NCBI RefSeq assembly: GCF_050632385.1
Contig: NZ_CP192599.1
Span: 4,030,001 to 4,094,000 of the forward strand
From: Humitalea sp050632385
GTDB taxonomy: Bacteria; Pseudomonadota; Alphaproteobacteria; Acetobacterales; Acetobacteraceae
Reading direction: 5' to 3'
Length of the DNA stretch: 64,000 bases
Shown: positions 46,124-54,805 of the stretch, in pieces
Position numbering within the stretch: the stretch's first letter is position 1
Layout of the letters: the number at the start of each line of letters is the position of its first letter
Position numbers and translations under genes: made by a program
Notes under the pieces: model-generated
Told to the model about the DNA's origin: nothing
What the model saw: only the letters and a program-made list of their open reading frames with translations
The model's database searches: none

Positions 46124-47370
46124 CACGCGGCCTTCCATGAACGTGCCAGCACATCGCGCACGGCGTCGCGCGCGGCCTCTTCCGGCATCTGGGCAATGGC
46201 GTCCTGCACAAAGGCCTCCACCAACAGGATCCGCGCCTCCGCCTGCGGGATGCCGCGGCTGCGCAGGAAGAACAGCGCTTCCTCGTCCAGCGCGCCGATG
46301 GTGGCGCCATGGCTGCATTTCACGTCATCGGCGTAGATTTCCAACTGCGGCTTGGCGTCCATCTCCGCCTCCTCGCTCAGCAGCAGGGCCTGGTTCATCT
46401 GGTAGCCATCGGTTTTCTGCGCGATCTGGCGCACCAGGATCTTGCCCTGGAACACCCCCCGCGACCGCCCGGCCAGGACGGTCTTATACGTCTGCCGGCT
46501 CGCACAGCCTGGTGCGGCATGGTCGAGGTAGGTCGAGGTATCGCAAACCCGCGTCCCATCCAGCAATTGCGCGCCATTCAGATGCGCCGCCGCCCCGGTC
46601 CCGTTCAGCGCCACATGCAATTCATTGCGCGTGATCCGCCCGCCCAGGTTCAGGGCAAAACTGTCATAGGTCGCACCCGCCGCGCAGCGCACCGCGATAT
46701 TCGCCAGGTGAAAGGCCTCCGGCGCCTCGGTATTCAGCCGCAAATGCGTCAGCCGCGCCCCCGGCCCCAGGTCGATCTCGAACACCGGGTTGTGCAGCAC
46801 GGCGACCCCGGCGGCGGAGATATTCCGCTCCACCAGCAACAGGCTCGCCCCAGCCCCCAGCCGGATCACATGCCGCGGATGAAACGCCACCGGATGCGCA
46901 TCCGACGCCGAAATCAGATCCAGCGTGCCGCCATCGGTCCCCGCCGGCAGGTCCAGCAAAAGTCCGTCCTCGAACAGCATGCTGTTCAGCGCCACCATCG
47001 GCAGCGCGGCATCGGCGATGCCGGATGTCGCGGCCAGCGGATCGGCCCCGACCGTCGCCTGGTGCGTGGACAAATCCGCGCGGAACCGGCCATCGACGAA
47101 CACCGCCCGCTGCGCCCCCGTCTCCGGTGGCAGCGCCACTGCGCCATCCACGGCGGTCAGCGGTTCGTGGAACGGCGCCTGGGCGATGGCGTTCAGGTCG
47201 GTGTATTTCCACGCCTCGGCGCGGCGGGTCGGGAAGCCCAGGGTGCGGAAGGTCTCGGCCGCCGCCGCGCGCAGCCGCGCCACGGCGACCATCCGCCCAC
47301 CCGGCAACTGCTCCCGCAGGCCCTCATACCGCCCCAGGAACCCCGCAGCCCCCGTCGCCATCGCGCTCAT
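46123..47370 (-). CDS. sufD: Fe-S cluster assembly protein SufD
   Basis: 415 residues. AWKYTDLNAIA at the N-terminus, a right-handed beta-helix core, then VKCSHGATIGALDEEALFFLRSRGI (Cys and His conserved for SufBCD function; given here in pieces: VKCSHGATIG, EALFFLRSRG). It is the partner of SufB and SufC in the scaffold complex. The start overlaps sufC by four bases (ATGA). Confidence 0.94.
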   Translation of the reverse strand: MSAMATGAAGFLGRYEGLREQLPGGRMVAVARLRAAAAETFRTLGFPTRRAEAWKYTDLNAIAQAPFHEPLTAVDGAVALPPETGAQRAVFVDGRFRADLSTHQATVGADPLAATSGIADAALPMVALNSMLFEDGLLLDLPAGTDGGTLDLISASDAHPVAFHPRHVIRLGAGASLLLVERNISAAGVAVLHNPVFEIDLGPGARLTHLRLNTEAPEAFHLANIAVRCAAGATYDSFALNLGGRITRNELHVALNGTGAAAHLNGAQLLDGTRVCDTSTYLDHAAPGCASRQTYKTVLAGRSRGVFQGKILVRQIAQKTDGYQMNQALLLSEEAEMDAKPQLEIYADDVKCSHGATIGALDEEALFFLRSRGIPQAEARILLVEAFVQDAIAQMPEEAARDAVRDVLARSWKAA

Positions 47371-48116
47371 GCCGCCGCCTTCACCACGCCGGCATAGCCT
47401 TCCACTTCCAGCTTCTTCGCCAGATCCGGCCCGCCCGAGGTGATGATCCGCCCGGCCGACAGCACATGCACCCGGTCCGGCACGATATGGTCCAGCAAGC
47501 GCTGGTAATGCGTGATCACCAGCGCCGAGAACGCCGGGCTGCGCATGATGTTCACCGTATCAGACACCAGCTTCAGCGCATCGATGTCCAAGCCGCTGTC
47601 CGTCTCATCCAGGATCGCGAATTTCGGCGCCAGCAGCGCCATTTGCAGCATCTCGTTGCGCTTCTTCTCGCCGCCGGAAAAGCCTTCGTTGACGCCGCGC
47701 TTCAGCATCTCGTCCTTCATGCCCAGCGCCGCCATTTTTCCACGCACGATCTTCAGGAACTGCATGGCGTCGTATTCGGACTCACCACGGCCGCGACGGA
47801 TCGCGTTCAGCGCGGTGCGCAGAAAGGTCGCATTGCCGACACCCGGCAGTTCCACCGGGCTCTGGAAGGCCAGGAACAACCCCGCCGCCGCCCGCTCCTC
47901 CGGCTCCATCGCCAGCAAATCCTGGCCTTCGAAGGTGGCGGTACCCTCGATCACCTCATACCCGCCGCGCCCGGCCAGCACATAGGACAGCGTGGACTTG
48001 CCCGACCCGTTCGGGCCCATGATCGCGTGCACTTCGCCCGACGGCACGGTCAAGGTCAGCCCGTTGAGGATCCGCTTGCCTTCGACCTCGACGTGGAGAT
48101 TTTCGATCCGCAACAT
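47367..48116 (-). CDS. sufC: SUF ATPase SufC
   Basis: 249 residues, a cytosolic ABC-type ATPase for the SufBCD scaffold. Walker A GPNGSGKSTLSYV, signature FSGGEKKRNEML and Walker B AILDETDSGLDIDA are intact. The Leu/Met start MLRIENLHVEVEGK at 48116 lies two bases after sufB; an upstream in-frame start at 48137 would overlap sufB. Confidence 0.95.
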   Translation of the reverse strand: MLRIENLHVEVEGKRILNGLTLTVPSGEVHAIMGPNGSGKSTLSYVLAGRGGYEVIEGTATFEGQDLLAMEPEERAAAGLFLAFQSPVELPGVGNATFLRTALNAIRRGRGESEYDAMQFLKIVRGKMAALGMKDEMLKRGVNEGFSGGEKKRNEMLQMALLAPKFAILDETDSGLDIDALKLVSDTVNIMRSPAFSALVITHYQRLLDHIVPDRVHVLSAGRIITSGGPDLAKKLEVEGYAGVVKAAA

Positions 48117-48117
48117 G

Positions 48118-49611
48118 TCAGCCAACACTTCCTTCAAGAGAAATCTGCAACAGTTTCTGGGCCTCGACGGCGAATTCCATCGGCAATTCCTTCAGCACTT
48201 CGCGGCAGAAGCCGTTCACGATCATGCCGACCGCGTCTTCCTGCGAAAGCCCGCGCTGGCGGCAGTAGAACAACTGGTCTTCCGCGATGCGGCTGGTCGT
48301 CGCCTCGTGTTCCACCTTCGCCGTCAGACAGCGGTTCTCGATATAGGGCACGGTATGCGCGCCGCACTGGTCGCCGATCAGCAGGCTGTCGCACTGGGTG
48401 TAGTTGCGCGCGCCCGTCGCCTTGGCGCCGATCCGCACCAACCCGCGATAGGTGTTCTGCCCATGCCCGGCCGAAATGCCCTTCGACACGATGGTGGACT
48501 TGGTGTTCTTGCCGATGTGGAACATCTTTGTCCCGGTATCGGCCTGCTGGCGGTTGTTGGTGATGGCGACCGAATAGAATTCGCCGACCGAACCCTCGCC
48601 CTGCAGGATGCATGAAGGATACTTCCAGGTGATGGCGCTGCCGGTTTCCACCTGCGTCCATGACACCTTGCTGCGCGCGCCGCGACAGGCCGCCCGCTTG
48701 GTGACGAAATTGTAGATGCCGCCCTTGCCCTCGGCATCGCCGGGATACCAGTTCTGGACCGTGCTGTACTTGATCGTCGCATCATCCAGCGCGACCAGTT
48801 CCACCACCGCGGCGTGCAACTGGTTCTCATCGCGCATCGGCGCGGTGCAGCCTTCCAGATAGGAAACCGTGCTGCCCTCATCCGCGATGATCAAGGTCCG
48901 CTCGAACTGGCCGGTGCTCTTGGCATTGATCCGGAAGTAGGTGGACAGCTCCATCGGGCAGCGCACGCCCTTGGGGATGTAGACAAACGACCCATCGGTA
49001 AACACCGCGCAGTTCAGCGCCGCGAAGAAATTGTCGCCCTGCGGCACCACGGACCCTAGGTACTTCCGCACCAACTCGGGATGCTCACGCACCGCCTCGC
49101 TGATCGCGCAAAAAATGATCCCGTCCTTGGCCAGGCGTTCCTTGTAGGATGTCGCCACCGACACGCTGTCGAAGACCGCGTCGATCGCCACCGGCATTCG
49201 CCCCGTCTCGGCGTCCGGGCTCGGCGCGATGCCTTGCAGCCATTCCTGCTCGCGCAGCGGAATGCCCAGCTTGGCGTAGGTCTTCAACAGTTCAGGATCG
49301 ACCTCTTCCAGGCTTTTCGGCGCGGACTTGGTCTTCGGCGCGGCGTAGTAGTACGCATCCTGGTAGTCGATCTTGGGGTAGCCGACGGCCGCCCAACGCG
49401 GCTCCTCCATCGTCTTCCAGAGCGCAAACGCCTTCAGCCGCCATTCCAGCAGCCACTCGGGCTCCTCCTTCTTGGCGCTGATGAAGCGAACGATGTCCTC
49501 GTTCAGCCCCTTGGGGGCGAACTCCATCTCGATGTCGGTCTCAAAACCCCATTTGTAGCCGCCATCATTGACGGTCTGGACGGTTTCGAGGGTCTCGGCG
49601 ACAGCGGGCAT
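48118..49611 (-). CDS. sufB: Fe-S cluster scaffold protein SufB
   Basis: 497 residues. KWGFETDIE at the start, then the beta-helix core with NYTQCDSLLIGDQCGAHTVPYI and RIAEDQLFYCRQRGLS (cysteine and Glu residues implicated in cluster assembly), and a C-terminal FCREVLKELPMEF. It is the first structural gene of the SUF operon, 12 bases after the Rrf2 regulator gene. Confidence 0.96.
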   Translation of the reverse strand: MPAVAETLETVQTVNDGGYKWGFETDIEMEFAPKGLNEDIVRFISAKKEEPEWLLEWRLKAFALWKTMEEPRWAAVGYPKIDYQDAYYYAAPKTKSAPKSLEEVDPELLKTYAKLGIPLREQEWLQGIAPSPDAETGRMPVAIDAVFDSVSVATSYKERLAKDGIIFCAISEAVREHPELVRKYLGSVVPQGDNFFAALNCAVFTDGSFVYIPKGVRCPMELSTYFRINAKSTGQFERTLIIADEGSTVSYLEGCTAPMRDENQLHAAVVELVALDDATIKYSTVQNWYPGDAEGKGGIYNFVTKRAACRGARSKVSWTQVETGSAITWKYPSCILQGEGSVGEFYSVAITNNRQQADTGTKMFHIGKNTKSTIVSKGISAGHGQNTYRGLVRIGAKATGARNYTQCDSLLIGDQCGAHTVPYIENRCLTAKVEHEATTSRIAEDQLFYCRQRGLSQEDAVGMIVNGFCREVLKELPMEFAVEAQKLLQISLEGSVG

Positions 49612-49623
49612 ATCTTTGTCGTC

Positions 49624-50079
49624 CTACTCGGCGGCCAGCGAACTGGCGGCGATGTGGGCAGTCTTGTGCGGGGTCGGTGCCGGGCGTTGCAGATCGGCCA
49701 GGGTGATGGCTGACAGGGCCGCCCGTACGGCCGCGTTCACCGGGTCCCACCGGCCACGCACCGGGCAGGTCGCCTCCGCATCGCAGCCGCCAATGGCGCC
49801 ATCGACGCAGGCGGTCAACGCGATCGGCCCATCCACTGCGACGATGACATCCGACAACGGCATCGACGACAGCGGCCGCGCCAGGCGATAGCCGCCCTGG
49901 GCACCGCGCGTGCTGATGACGAGATCGGACTGCGCCAGCACCTTCAGCACCTTGGCCACGGTCGGTTCCGCGATCCCGGTCGCCGCCGCCAGCCCGGGGG
50001 CCGAAGCCGCACCGCCCAGATCATCGAGCCGGGTCATCACCACCACGGCGTAATCCGTCAGTTTCGACAGGCGCAACAC
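49624..50079 (-). CDS. Rrf2-family SUF operon regulator (IscR/SufR-like)
   Basis: 151 residues from a GTG at 50079, which gives the conserved opening MLRLSKLTDYAVV of SUF-system Rrf2 regulators; the frame runs further upstream to a TTG at 50115. Winged helix at about residues 1-75 with TVAKVLKVLAQSDLVISTRGAQGGY. Cysteines C91, C99 and C105 (CVDGAIGGC, then TCPVRGRW) match the cluster-binding loop of IscR-type sensors, so it probably senses cellular Fe-S state. It heads the operon and has a strong palindrome just upstream. Confidence 0.9.
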   Translation of the reverse strand: MLRLSKLTDYAVVVMTRLDDLGGAASAPGLAAATGIAEPTVAKVLKVLAQSDLVISTRGAQGGYRLARPLSSMPLSDVIVAVDGPIALTACVDGAIGGCDAEATCPVRGRWDPVNAAVRAALSAITLADLQRPAPTPHKTAHIAASSLAAE

Positions 50080-50101
50080 CGCACCAATATCCTCTCGAAT
50101 G

Positions 50102-50126
50102 ATACCGGACTGCAATAGTCCCGTAT
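50102..50126. promoter_or_regulatory. IscR type-1-like palindrome upstream of the SUF operon
   Basis: The 25-base site has halves ATACCGGACT and AGTCCCGTAT around GCAAT. ATAC/GTAT and GACT/AGTC are perfect inverted repeats. It fits the IscR type-1 consensus (ATA-S-YY-GACT ... AGTC-RR-S-TAT) at most positions. It lies 22 bases upstream of the regulator start, where it would overlap a promoter. It may also serve the divergent hydrolase at 50229. Confidence 0.65.
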
Positions 50127-50228
50127 GGGTGGCAAATGCGCCCGCCCCCCCGCTACGTCAAGCAGCGCGTCTTGCCGCATCGCGTCACCGCGAACAGGAT
50201 GCGCGCAACCCAGACCGGACGGAGCCAC

Positions 50229-51116
50229 ATGCCTTACTTGACCACCGATGATGGCGTTGCCTTGCATTACGAGGATGTCGGCGAAGGCACGCCGATGGTG
50301 TTCGTCCATGAATTCGCCGGCGACCACCGGTCCTGGGAGCCGCAGCTGCGCTTCTTCTCCCGTCGCTACCGCTGCATCGCCTTCGACGCGCGGGGCTATC
50401 TGCCGTCGGATGTGCCGCCCACCCCGGCCTCCTACAGCCAGGACCGCGCGACCGACGACATCGCCGCCATCATCAAGGGCCTGAACCTGGCCCCCGCTCA
50501 TGTCGTCGGCCTGTCCATGGGCGCTTTTGCTACCCTGCATCTCGGCCTGCGCCACGCCCCGCTCGCCCGCAGCCTGGTCGCCGCCGGCGTCGGCTATGGC
50601 GCCGCCCCCGGCAAGCGAGAGCAATTCCAGGCCGAGGTCGAAATCACCGCCGGAAAAATCCGCGACCAGGGCATGGACAAGATGGCCGACATCTACGGCC
50701 GCGGCCCGACCCGCCTGCAATACGAGCGCAAGGACCCGCGCGGCTTCGCCGAATTCATCGCCCAACTGGCCGAACATTCGACCCTGGGCAGCACCAATAC
50801 CATGCTGGGCGTCCAGCGCGTCCGCCCCGCCCTGGGCGACCTGGAAGCCGGTTTCGCCGCGATGAAGGTGCCCACCCTGATCATCGCCGGCGACGAGGAC
50901 GACCCCACCCTGGAACCGGCCCTGTTCCTCAAGCGCACCATTGCCTCGGCGGCGCTGCTGGTCATGCCGCATTGCGGGCACACGATGAACCTGGAGGACC
51001 CGGACGCCTTCAACCGCGCCGTGCTGGATTTCGTCACCATGGTCGATGCCGGCCGCTGGCCGCTGCGCGACCCCAGCACCCAGGCCGGCGGGATCTTGGG
51101 CGGCGGCCAGAAGTGA
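50229..51116 (+). CDS. Alpha/beta-fold hydrolase
   Basis: 295 residues. VHEFAGDHRSWEPQ (oxyanion), GLSMGAFATLHL (nucleophile Ser), GDEDDPTLEP (acid) and CGHTMNLEDPD (His) make a full triad. GGAG precedes the ATG. It overlaps the MaoC gene by four bases (GTGA), and this pairing suggests acyl-CoA or lactone chemistry, but the substrate cannot be named. It is divergent from the SUF regulator. Confidence 0.87.
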   Translation: MPYLTTDDGVALHYEDVGEGTPMVFVHEFAGDHRSWEPQLRFFSRRYRCIAFDARGYLPSDVPPTPASYSQDRATDDIAAIIKGLNLAPAHVVGLSMGAFATLHLGLRHAPLARSLVAAGVGYGAAPGKREQFQAEVEITAGKIRDQGMDKMADIYGRGPTRLQYERKDPRGFAEFIAQLAEHSTLGSTNTMLGVQRVRPALGDLEAGFAAMKVPTLIIAGDEDDPTLEPALFLKRTIASAALLVMPHCGHTMNLEDPDAFNRAVLDFVTMVDAGRWPLRDPSTQAGGILGGGQK

Positions 51117-51568
51117 GCGGCACGGTCCCGCGCATCGCCTCGCTGGACCATCTGGCGCCGGGGGACAGTTTCGACCTCGGCACCCTGTCGCTGCCGCGGG
51201 AAGAGGTGCTGGCCTTCGCCACGCGCTTCGACCCGCAGCCCTTCCACCTTGATGACGCGGCGGCGGCCGAGAGCATCTTCCGCACACTGGTCGCCTCCGG
51301 CCTGCACACGCTTTCGGCGGTTTTTGGCCGGCTGATCACCTCGGGGTTGATCGCCGACGTCTCCCTCGGCGGCAACCAGATGGATGTGAAATGGCCCGCC
51401 CCCCTCCGCCCGGATGAGGAAGTGGCCGTGCGGGTGGAGGTGCTGGACCTGCGGCCCTCCGCCAGCCGCGCCAGCCTGGGCATCGCCCGGCTGCGCTATG
51501 TCGCGACGCGGACGGCCGATGGGGTGATCGTGCTGGACGCGACCGGCACCCATTTTTTGAAGCGCTAG
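51113..51568 (+). CDS. MaoC-family (hotdog) dehydratase
   Basis: 151 residues from a GTG overlapping the preceding gene. ATRFDPQPFHLDDAAAAESIF carries the family's catalytic Asp and His pair (D-x-N/Q-P-x-H), followed by SGLHTLSAVFGRL and a C-terminal ATGTHFL. MaoC enzymes hydrate enoyl-CoAs. GTGA overlap with the hydrolase indicates cotranscription. It stands alone otherwise. Confidence 0.88.
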   Translation: MSGTVPRIASLDHLAPGDSFDLGTLSLPREEVLAFATRFDPQPFHLDDAAAAESIFRTLVASGLHTLSAVFGRLITSGLIADVSLGGNQMDVKWPAPLRPDEEVAVRVEVLDLRPSASRASLGIARLRYVATRTADGVIVLDATGTHFLKR

Positions 51569-51642
51569 GGCTATGACGTGGCCGCAACGGCCCTATCTTT
51601 GCATGATCTTCCCCTCATGCGCTTCCCCCGGATCCTGACGCC

Positions 51643-52434
51643 ATGACACAGACCGCACCGGCCAGCCGCCGGCGCCGCCTCGGCTTGGCCCTGGCCCTGG
51701 CCCTGGCCCTGATTGCCGGCCTGGCAGGGCCGACAATGGCGCATGATTGCCCGGCCACCGCGCCCGAACCGGTGCGCCTGCCCGAACTCGCCGCCGACCT
51801 CGCCGCCCGGCGCCCCATCACCATCGTCGCCCTCGGCTCCTCCTCGACCGAGGGCAGCGGCGCCTCGGGGCCGGATGCGACCTACCCGGCCCGTTTGCAG
51901 GCGGGGCTGCGCGCCGCCCTGCCGGGGCGCGAGATCACCGTGCTGAACAAGGGCATCGGCGGCCAGGACGCGGCCGAAATGCTGCTGCGGCTGGAGCCCG
52001 ATGCCCTGGCCCACGACCCCGCGCTGATCATCTGGCAGGTCGGCACCAATGGCGCCCTGCGCCGCCATTCGCCCGACCGTTTCCGCGAGATGATGACCGT
52101 CGGCGTGGAGCGCGCCGTGGCCGCCGGCGCGAATGTGCTGCTGGTCGACAGCCAGCGCGGCGCCTGGTCGCACGCCGCCCCCGAACGCGCCGCCTTCGAC
52201 CAGGTGCTGGCCGACCTGGCGAATCGCCCAGGCGTGGCCCTGTTCCGCCGTGGCGCGCTGATGGATGCCTGGGCCGCGCGCGGCACCCCGCCCGAAGCAA
52301 TGCTGACCGCCGACGCGCTGCATCACAATGACCGCGGCTATGCCTGCCTGGCCGCGGCAATCACAGTGGCCATCGTGCAGGGCCTGCCGCCGCAGCCGGC
52401 GGCTTTGACACCAATGGCGTCGCGCATGCCGTAA
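51643..52434 (+). CDS. Exported SGNH/GDSL-type hydrolase
   Basis: 263 residues. Signal peptide: RRRRLGLALALALALIAGLAGPTMA. SGNH blocks: ALGSSSTEGSGA (Ser in GSSS rather than GDS), NKGIGGQD (Gly), QVGTNG (Asn) and ALHHNDRGY (Asp-x-x-His). Expected in the periplasm or outside; acts on esters, such as acylated sugars or lipids. Not linked to neighbours; the next gene has its own low-GC promoter region. Confidence 0.87.
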   Translation: MTQTAPASRRRRLGLALALALALIAGLAGPTMAHDCPATAPEPVRLPELAADLAARRPITIVALGSSSTEGSGASGPDATYPARLQAGLRAALPGREITVLNKGIGGQDAAEMLLRLEPDALAHDPALIIWQVGTNGALRRHSPDRFREMMTVGVERAVAAGANVLLVDSQRGAWSHAAPERAAFDQVLADLANRPGVALFRRGALMDAWAARGTPPEAMLTADALHHNDRGYACLAAAITVAIVQGLPPQPAALTPMASRMP

Positions 52435-52513
52435 CGGCCGCTACAAGCATTATATTCATTCCCCCTTGCATTCGCACTTGACGCAATCAGTGGTGTAAAT
52501 TTAGTCCTGTAAA

Positions 52514-54004
52514 ATGTCATTACAACTCAACTGCAACGATGCTGACACGGCACAGCCCGTCCAGACGCCGGGCCTGGCGGCTGCGGGTTCCGTTGCACGG
52601 CCATTGCATGCCGTGGCGCCAGCCGGGTTGGCGGCATTCCTCGACAGCTTGCCGCCGGACCAGGCCGGTTTCCTGCGCGCGGCGGGATTCGCGGCCAAGG
52701 CCGGAAGCGTGATGCTGCTGCCCGGCCCCGGCGGGGTCGCCGGCGCCGTGCTGGGCCTGGATGATGCCGCCTTGGACAGCCCCTGGACCTATGGCGGCCT
52801 GCCGCTGGCACTGCCGGAGGCCAGCGTGTGGCGCCTGGCCTCCGGCGCCGATCCGATGGCGGCAACGCTCGGCTGGTTGCTCGGCGCCTATCGTTTCGAC
52901 CGGTACCGCAGCCGAAAATCCGCCACCCCCGCCCTTCTGGCCATCCCCCCGGGGACCGAGGCGGCGGTCGCCCAGGCCCACGCCATCTGCATGGCGCGCA
53001 ACCTGATCAACACCCCGGCCGAGGATGGCGGCCCCGCCGCCCTGGCCGATGCCGTCGCCACGGTCGCCGCCCGGCACGGCGCACAGTTTGACCTCATCGA
53101 AGGCGATGCGGTCGCCACCGGCTTTCCCGCGCTGCATGCCGTCGGGCGTGCCGCGGCCCCCGGCCGGCAACCGCGCGTCGCGATGCTGCGCTGGAGTCAC
53201 CCAGGCGGCGATCCAGCCGATCCGCTTGTCGTCCTGTGCGGCAAGGGCGTGTGCTTCGACACCGGCGGGCTTGATCTGAAGCCGGCCGAGGGCATGCGCC
53301 GGATGAAGAAGGACATGGGTGGGGCGGCCATGATGCTGGCGCTCGCCGATGTGCTGATGGCGGCCAAGACCCGCCTGCGGCTGCTGCTGCTGGTGGGCGC
53401 GGTCGAAAACAGCGTCGGCCCGGATGCCTTCCGCCCCGGCGACGTGTTGCGCACCCGCCTCGGGTTGACTGTCGAAGTGGGCAATACAGACGCGGAAGGT
53501 CGCCTGGTTCTGGCCGATCTTCTTGCCTATGGGGCCGAACAACGGCCGGCGCTGCTCCTCGACGCGGCGACCCTGACGGGGGCCGCCCGGGTCGCGCTCG
53601 GGCCCGACCTTCCGGCATTGTTCACAGATGATGCGCCATTGTTGCAATGCTTGCTTGACAGTGCAAAACGTGTCCACGATCCCGTGTGGCAGCTACCCTT
53701 GCATTCCAGTTACGATTCGTGGCTGGACAGTTCGGTAGCAGATATGAATAACGTCGCGTCTAAACCGATGGCCGGCGCTGTTATCGCGGCCCTGTTCCTT
53801 CGCAGGTTTGTGCCAGAGGGGGTTCCCTGGGCGCATATTGATACTTATGCATGGAACGATACATCACGTGCCGGACGACCCGAGGGTGGCGAGTGTCCCG
53901 GGCTACGCACACTGCTCGATGGCGTCACGGCGTGGCTGTCAACAGGCCGTGACAGATCCGGAGCAAATAGCGCAAGCGTTACGCACCAGTCGCGTGACAA
54001 GTAA
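52514..54004 (+). CDS. M17 leucyl aminopeptidase-family protein
   Basis: 496 residues. Metal ligands are all present: CGKGVCFDTGGLDLKP (Lys and Asp), KDMGGAA (Asp) and the family signature NTDAEGRLVLAD (Asp, Glu, catalytic Arg). The N-terminal ~150 residues match the M17 regulatory domain poorly. From about 53630 the GC content falls to about 54% by eye with atypical codons, through to the end. The start ATG has no ribosome site and lies close behind a TTGACG-N16-TTTAGT promoter-like pair (52478-52505), so a leaderless message is possible. Confidence 0.88.
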   Translation: MSLQLNCNDADTAQPVQTPGLAAAGSVARPLHAVAPAGLAAFLDSLPPDQAGFLRAAGFAAKAGSVMLLPGPGGVAGAVLGLDDAALDSPWTYGGLPLALPEASVWRLASGADPMAATLGWLLGAYRFDRYRSRKSATPALLAIPPGTEAAVAQAHAICMARNLINTPAEDGGPAALADAVATVAARHGAQFDLIEGDAVATGFPALHAVGRAAAPGRQPRVAMLRWSHPGGDPADPLVVLCGKGVCFDTGGLDLKPAEGMRRMKKDMGGAAMMLALADVLMAAKTRLRLLLLVGAVENSVGPDAFRPGDVLRTRLGLTVEVGNTDAEGRLVLADLLAYGAEQRPALLLDAATLTGAARVALGPDLPALFTDDAPLLQCLLDSAKRVHDPVWQLPLHSSYDSWLDSSVADMNNVASKPMAGAVIAALFLRRFVPEGVPWAHIDTYAWNDTSRAGRPEGGECPGLRTLLDGVTAWLSTGRDRSGANSASVTHQSRDK

Positions 54005-54132
54005 CTGGATAGTTTTCCAGACATTGGTGGCAATCAGCCCCGAATGTGCCGTAAAGGGCGCATGACAACAATCTTCTCAAGCCTCGGCAAAGGCGCTACG
54101 CCACGCCGAACAACAAGAAAAGGACATGTCGA

Positions 54133-54540
54133 ATGACCGTCATTCTCTCCCCCGACCAGTTGGTCACCGTCCTCAGGGACACCACAGTGGCACTCGTCCG
54201 CCGCGATGGCCCGGATCTGTCGGCCCGGCAGCAGGCCGTGTTCCTGACCGTCTACCTCGATGAGGGTCCGCATACGGTGCGTGGCCTGGCCGCGGCGCTG
54301 AATGTGTCCAAGCCGGCGATCACCCGCGCCCTCGACCGCCTGGGCGACCTGGACCTGGCCCGCCGCAAGACCGACCCCGCCGATCGCCGCAGCGTCCTGG
54401 TGCAGCGCACCGTCAAGGGGTCCGCCCTGCTGAAGGAGTTGCGCACGACGATGGCCGATGCCGAACAGGCGATCCGGACCGGCGGCGTGGTGCCTGGCCT
54501 GCCGGCGAATACGGAAGCGCGCGCCCGCAAGGCGGTCTGA
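54133..54540 (+). CDS. MarR-family transcriptional regulator
   Basis: 135 residues with a MarR winged helix: TVRGLAAALNVSKPAITRALDRLGDLDLARR, then DPADRRSVLVQRT (wing). AAAAGGA lies about eight bases before the ATG. Genes in MarR operons are typically transporters or detoxification enzymes, and the next gene is an MHS transporter, but 420 bases intervene. Repeated CATGTTTTGAC elements in that gap are candidate operators. The ligand is unknown. Confidence 0.88.
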   Translation: MTVILSPDQLVTVLRDTTVALVRRDGPDLSARQQAVFLTVYLDEGPHTVRGLAAALNVSKPAITRALDRLGDLDLARRKTDPADRRSVLVQRTVKGSALLKELRTTMADAEQAIRTGGVVPGLPANTEARARKAV

Positions 54541-54552
54541 CCCATCCAGCCA

Positions 54553-54599
54553 CAGCGGGCAGCCGGCCATGCGCAGGCTGCCCCGCTGGCGGGGTTTTT
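54553..54599 (+). terminator. Terminator with competing upstream hairpin, after marR
   Basis: CCCCG/CGGGG (54581-54585, 54590-54594) around CTGG, then TTTTT, make a small intrinsic terminator. A larger hairpin overlaps it: CAGCGGGCAGCC (54553-54564) pairs with 54576-54588 with one bulged C. The two cannot form together, the layout of an attenuator. Which one forms in vivo is unknown. Confidence 0.55.
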
Positions 54600-54623
54600 C
54601 ATACCGTAAAGTTACCGTTCTGT

Positions 54624-54634
54624 CATGTTTTGAC
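54624..54634 (+). repeat. CATGTTTTGAC box 1
   Basis: 11-base element whose exact reverse complement occurs 139 bases downstream. Possible binding half-site for the MarR protein or for another regulator. Confidence 0.5.
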
Positions 54635-54772
54635 CGTGCGGCGTCAGTCTCTTGGCCACGCTCACGACGGGCGATCACCGGCCGGCTGTGCCGGACTATG
54701 GCCTGGCCATGAAAACCCAACGGCCCCCGACAGCACCACCCAAGCGCCCCTTGCCGTCCGCGGCTGGGCGTC

Positions 54773-54805
54773 GTCAAAACATGTCTAATATGTTATGTTT
54801 TCGAC
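54773..54805. repeat. Inverted CATGTTTTGAC copy plus adjacent near-copy
   Basis: GTCAAAACATG (54773-54783) and ATGTTTTCGAC (54795-54805) face each other, so that AAAACAT and ATGTTTT form a 7-bp inverted repeat with a 12-base spacer, and AACAT/ATGTT forms a smaller one inside. Size and AT content fit a MarR operator. It lies about 155 bases before the transporter start. Confidence 0.5.
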
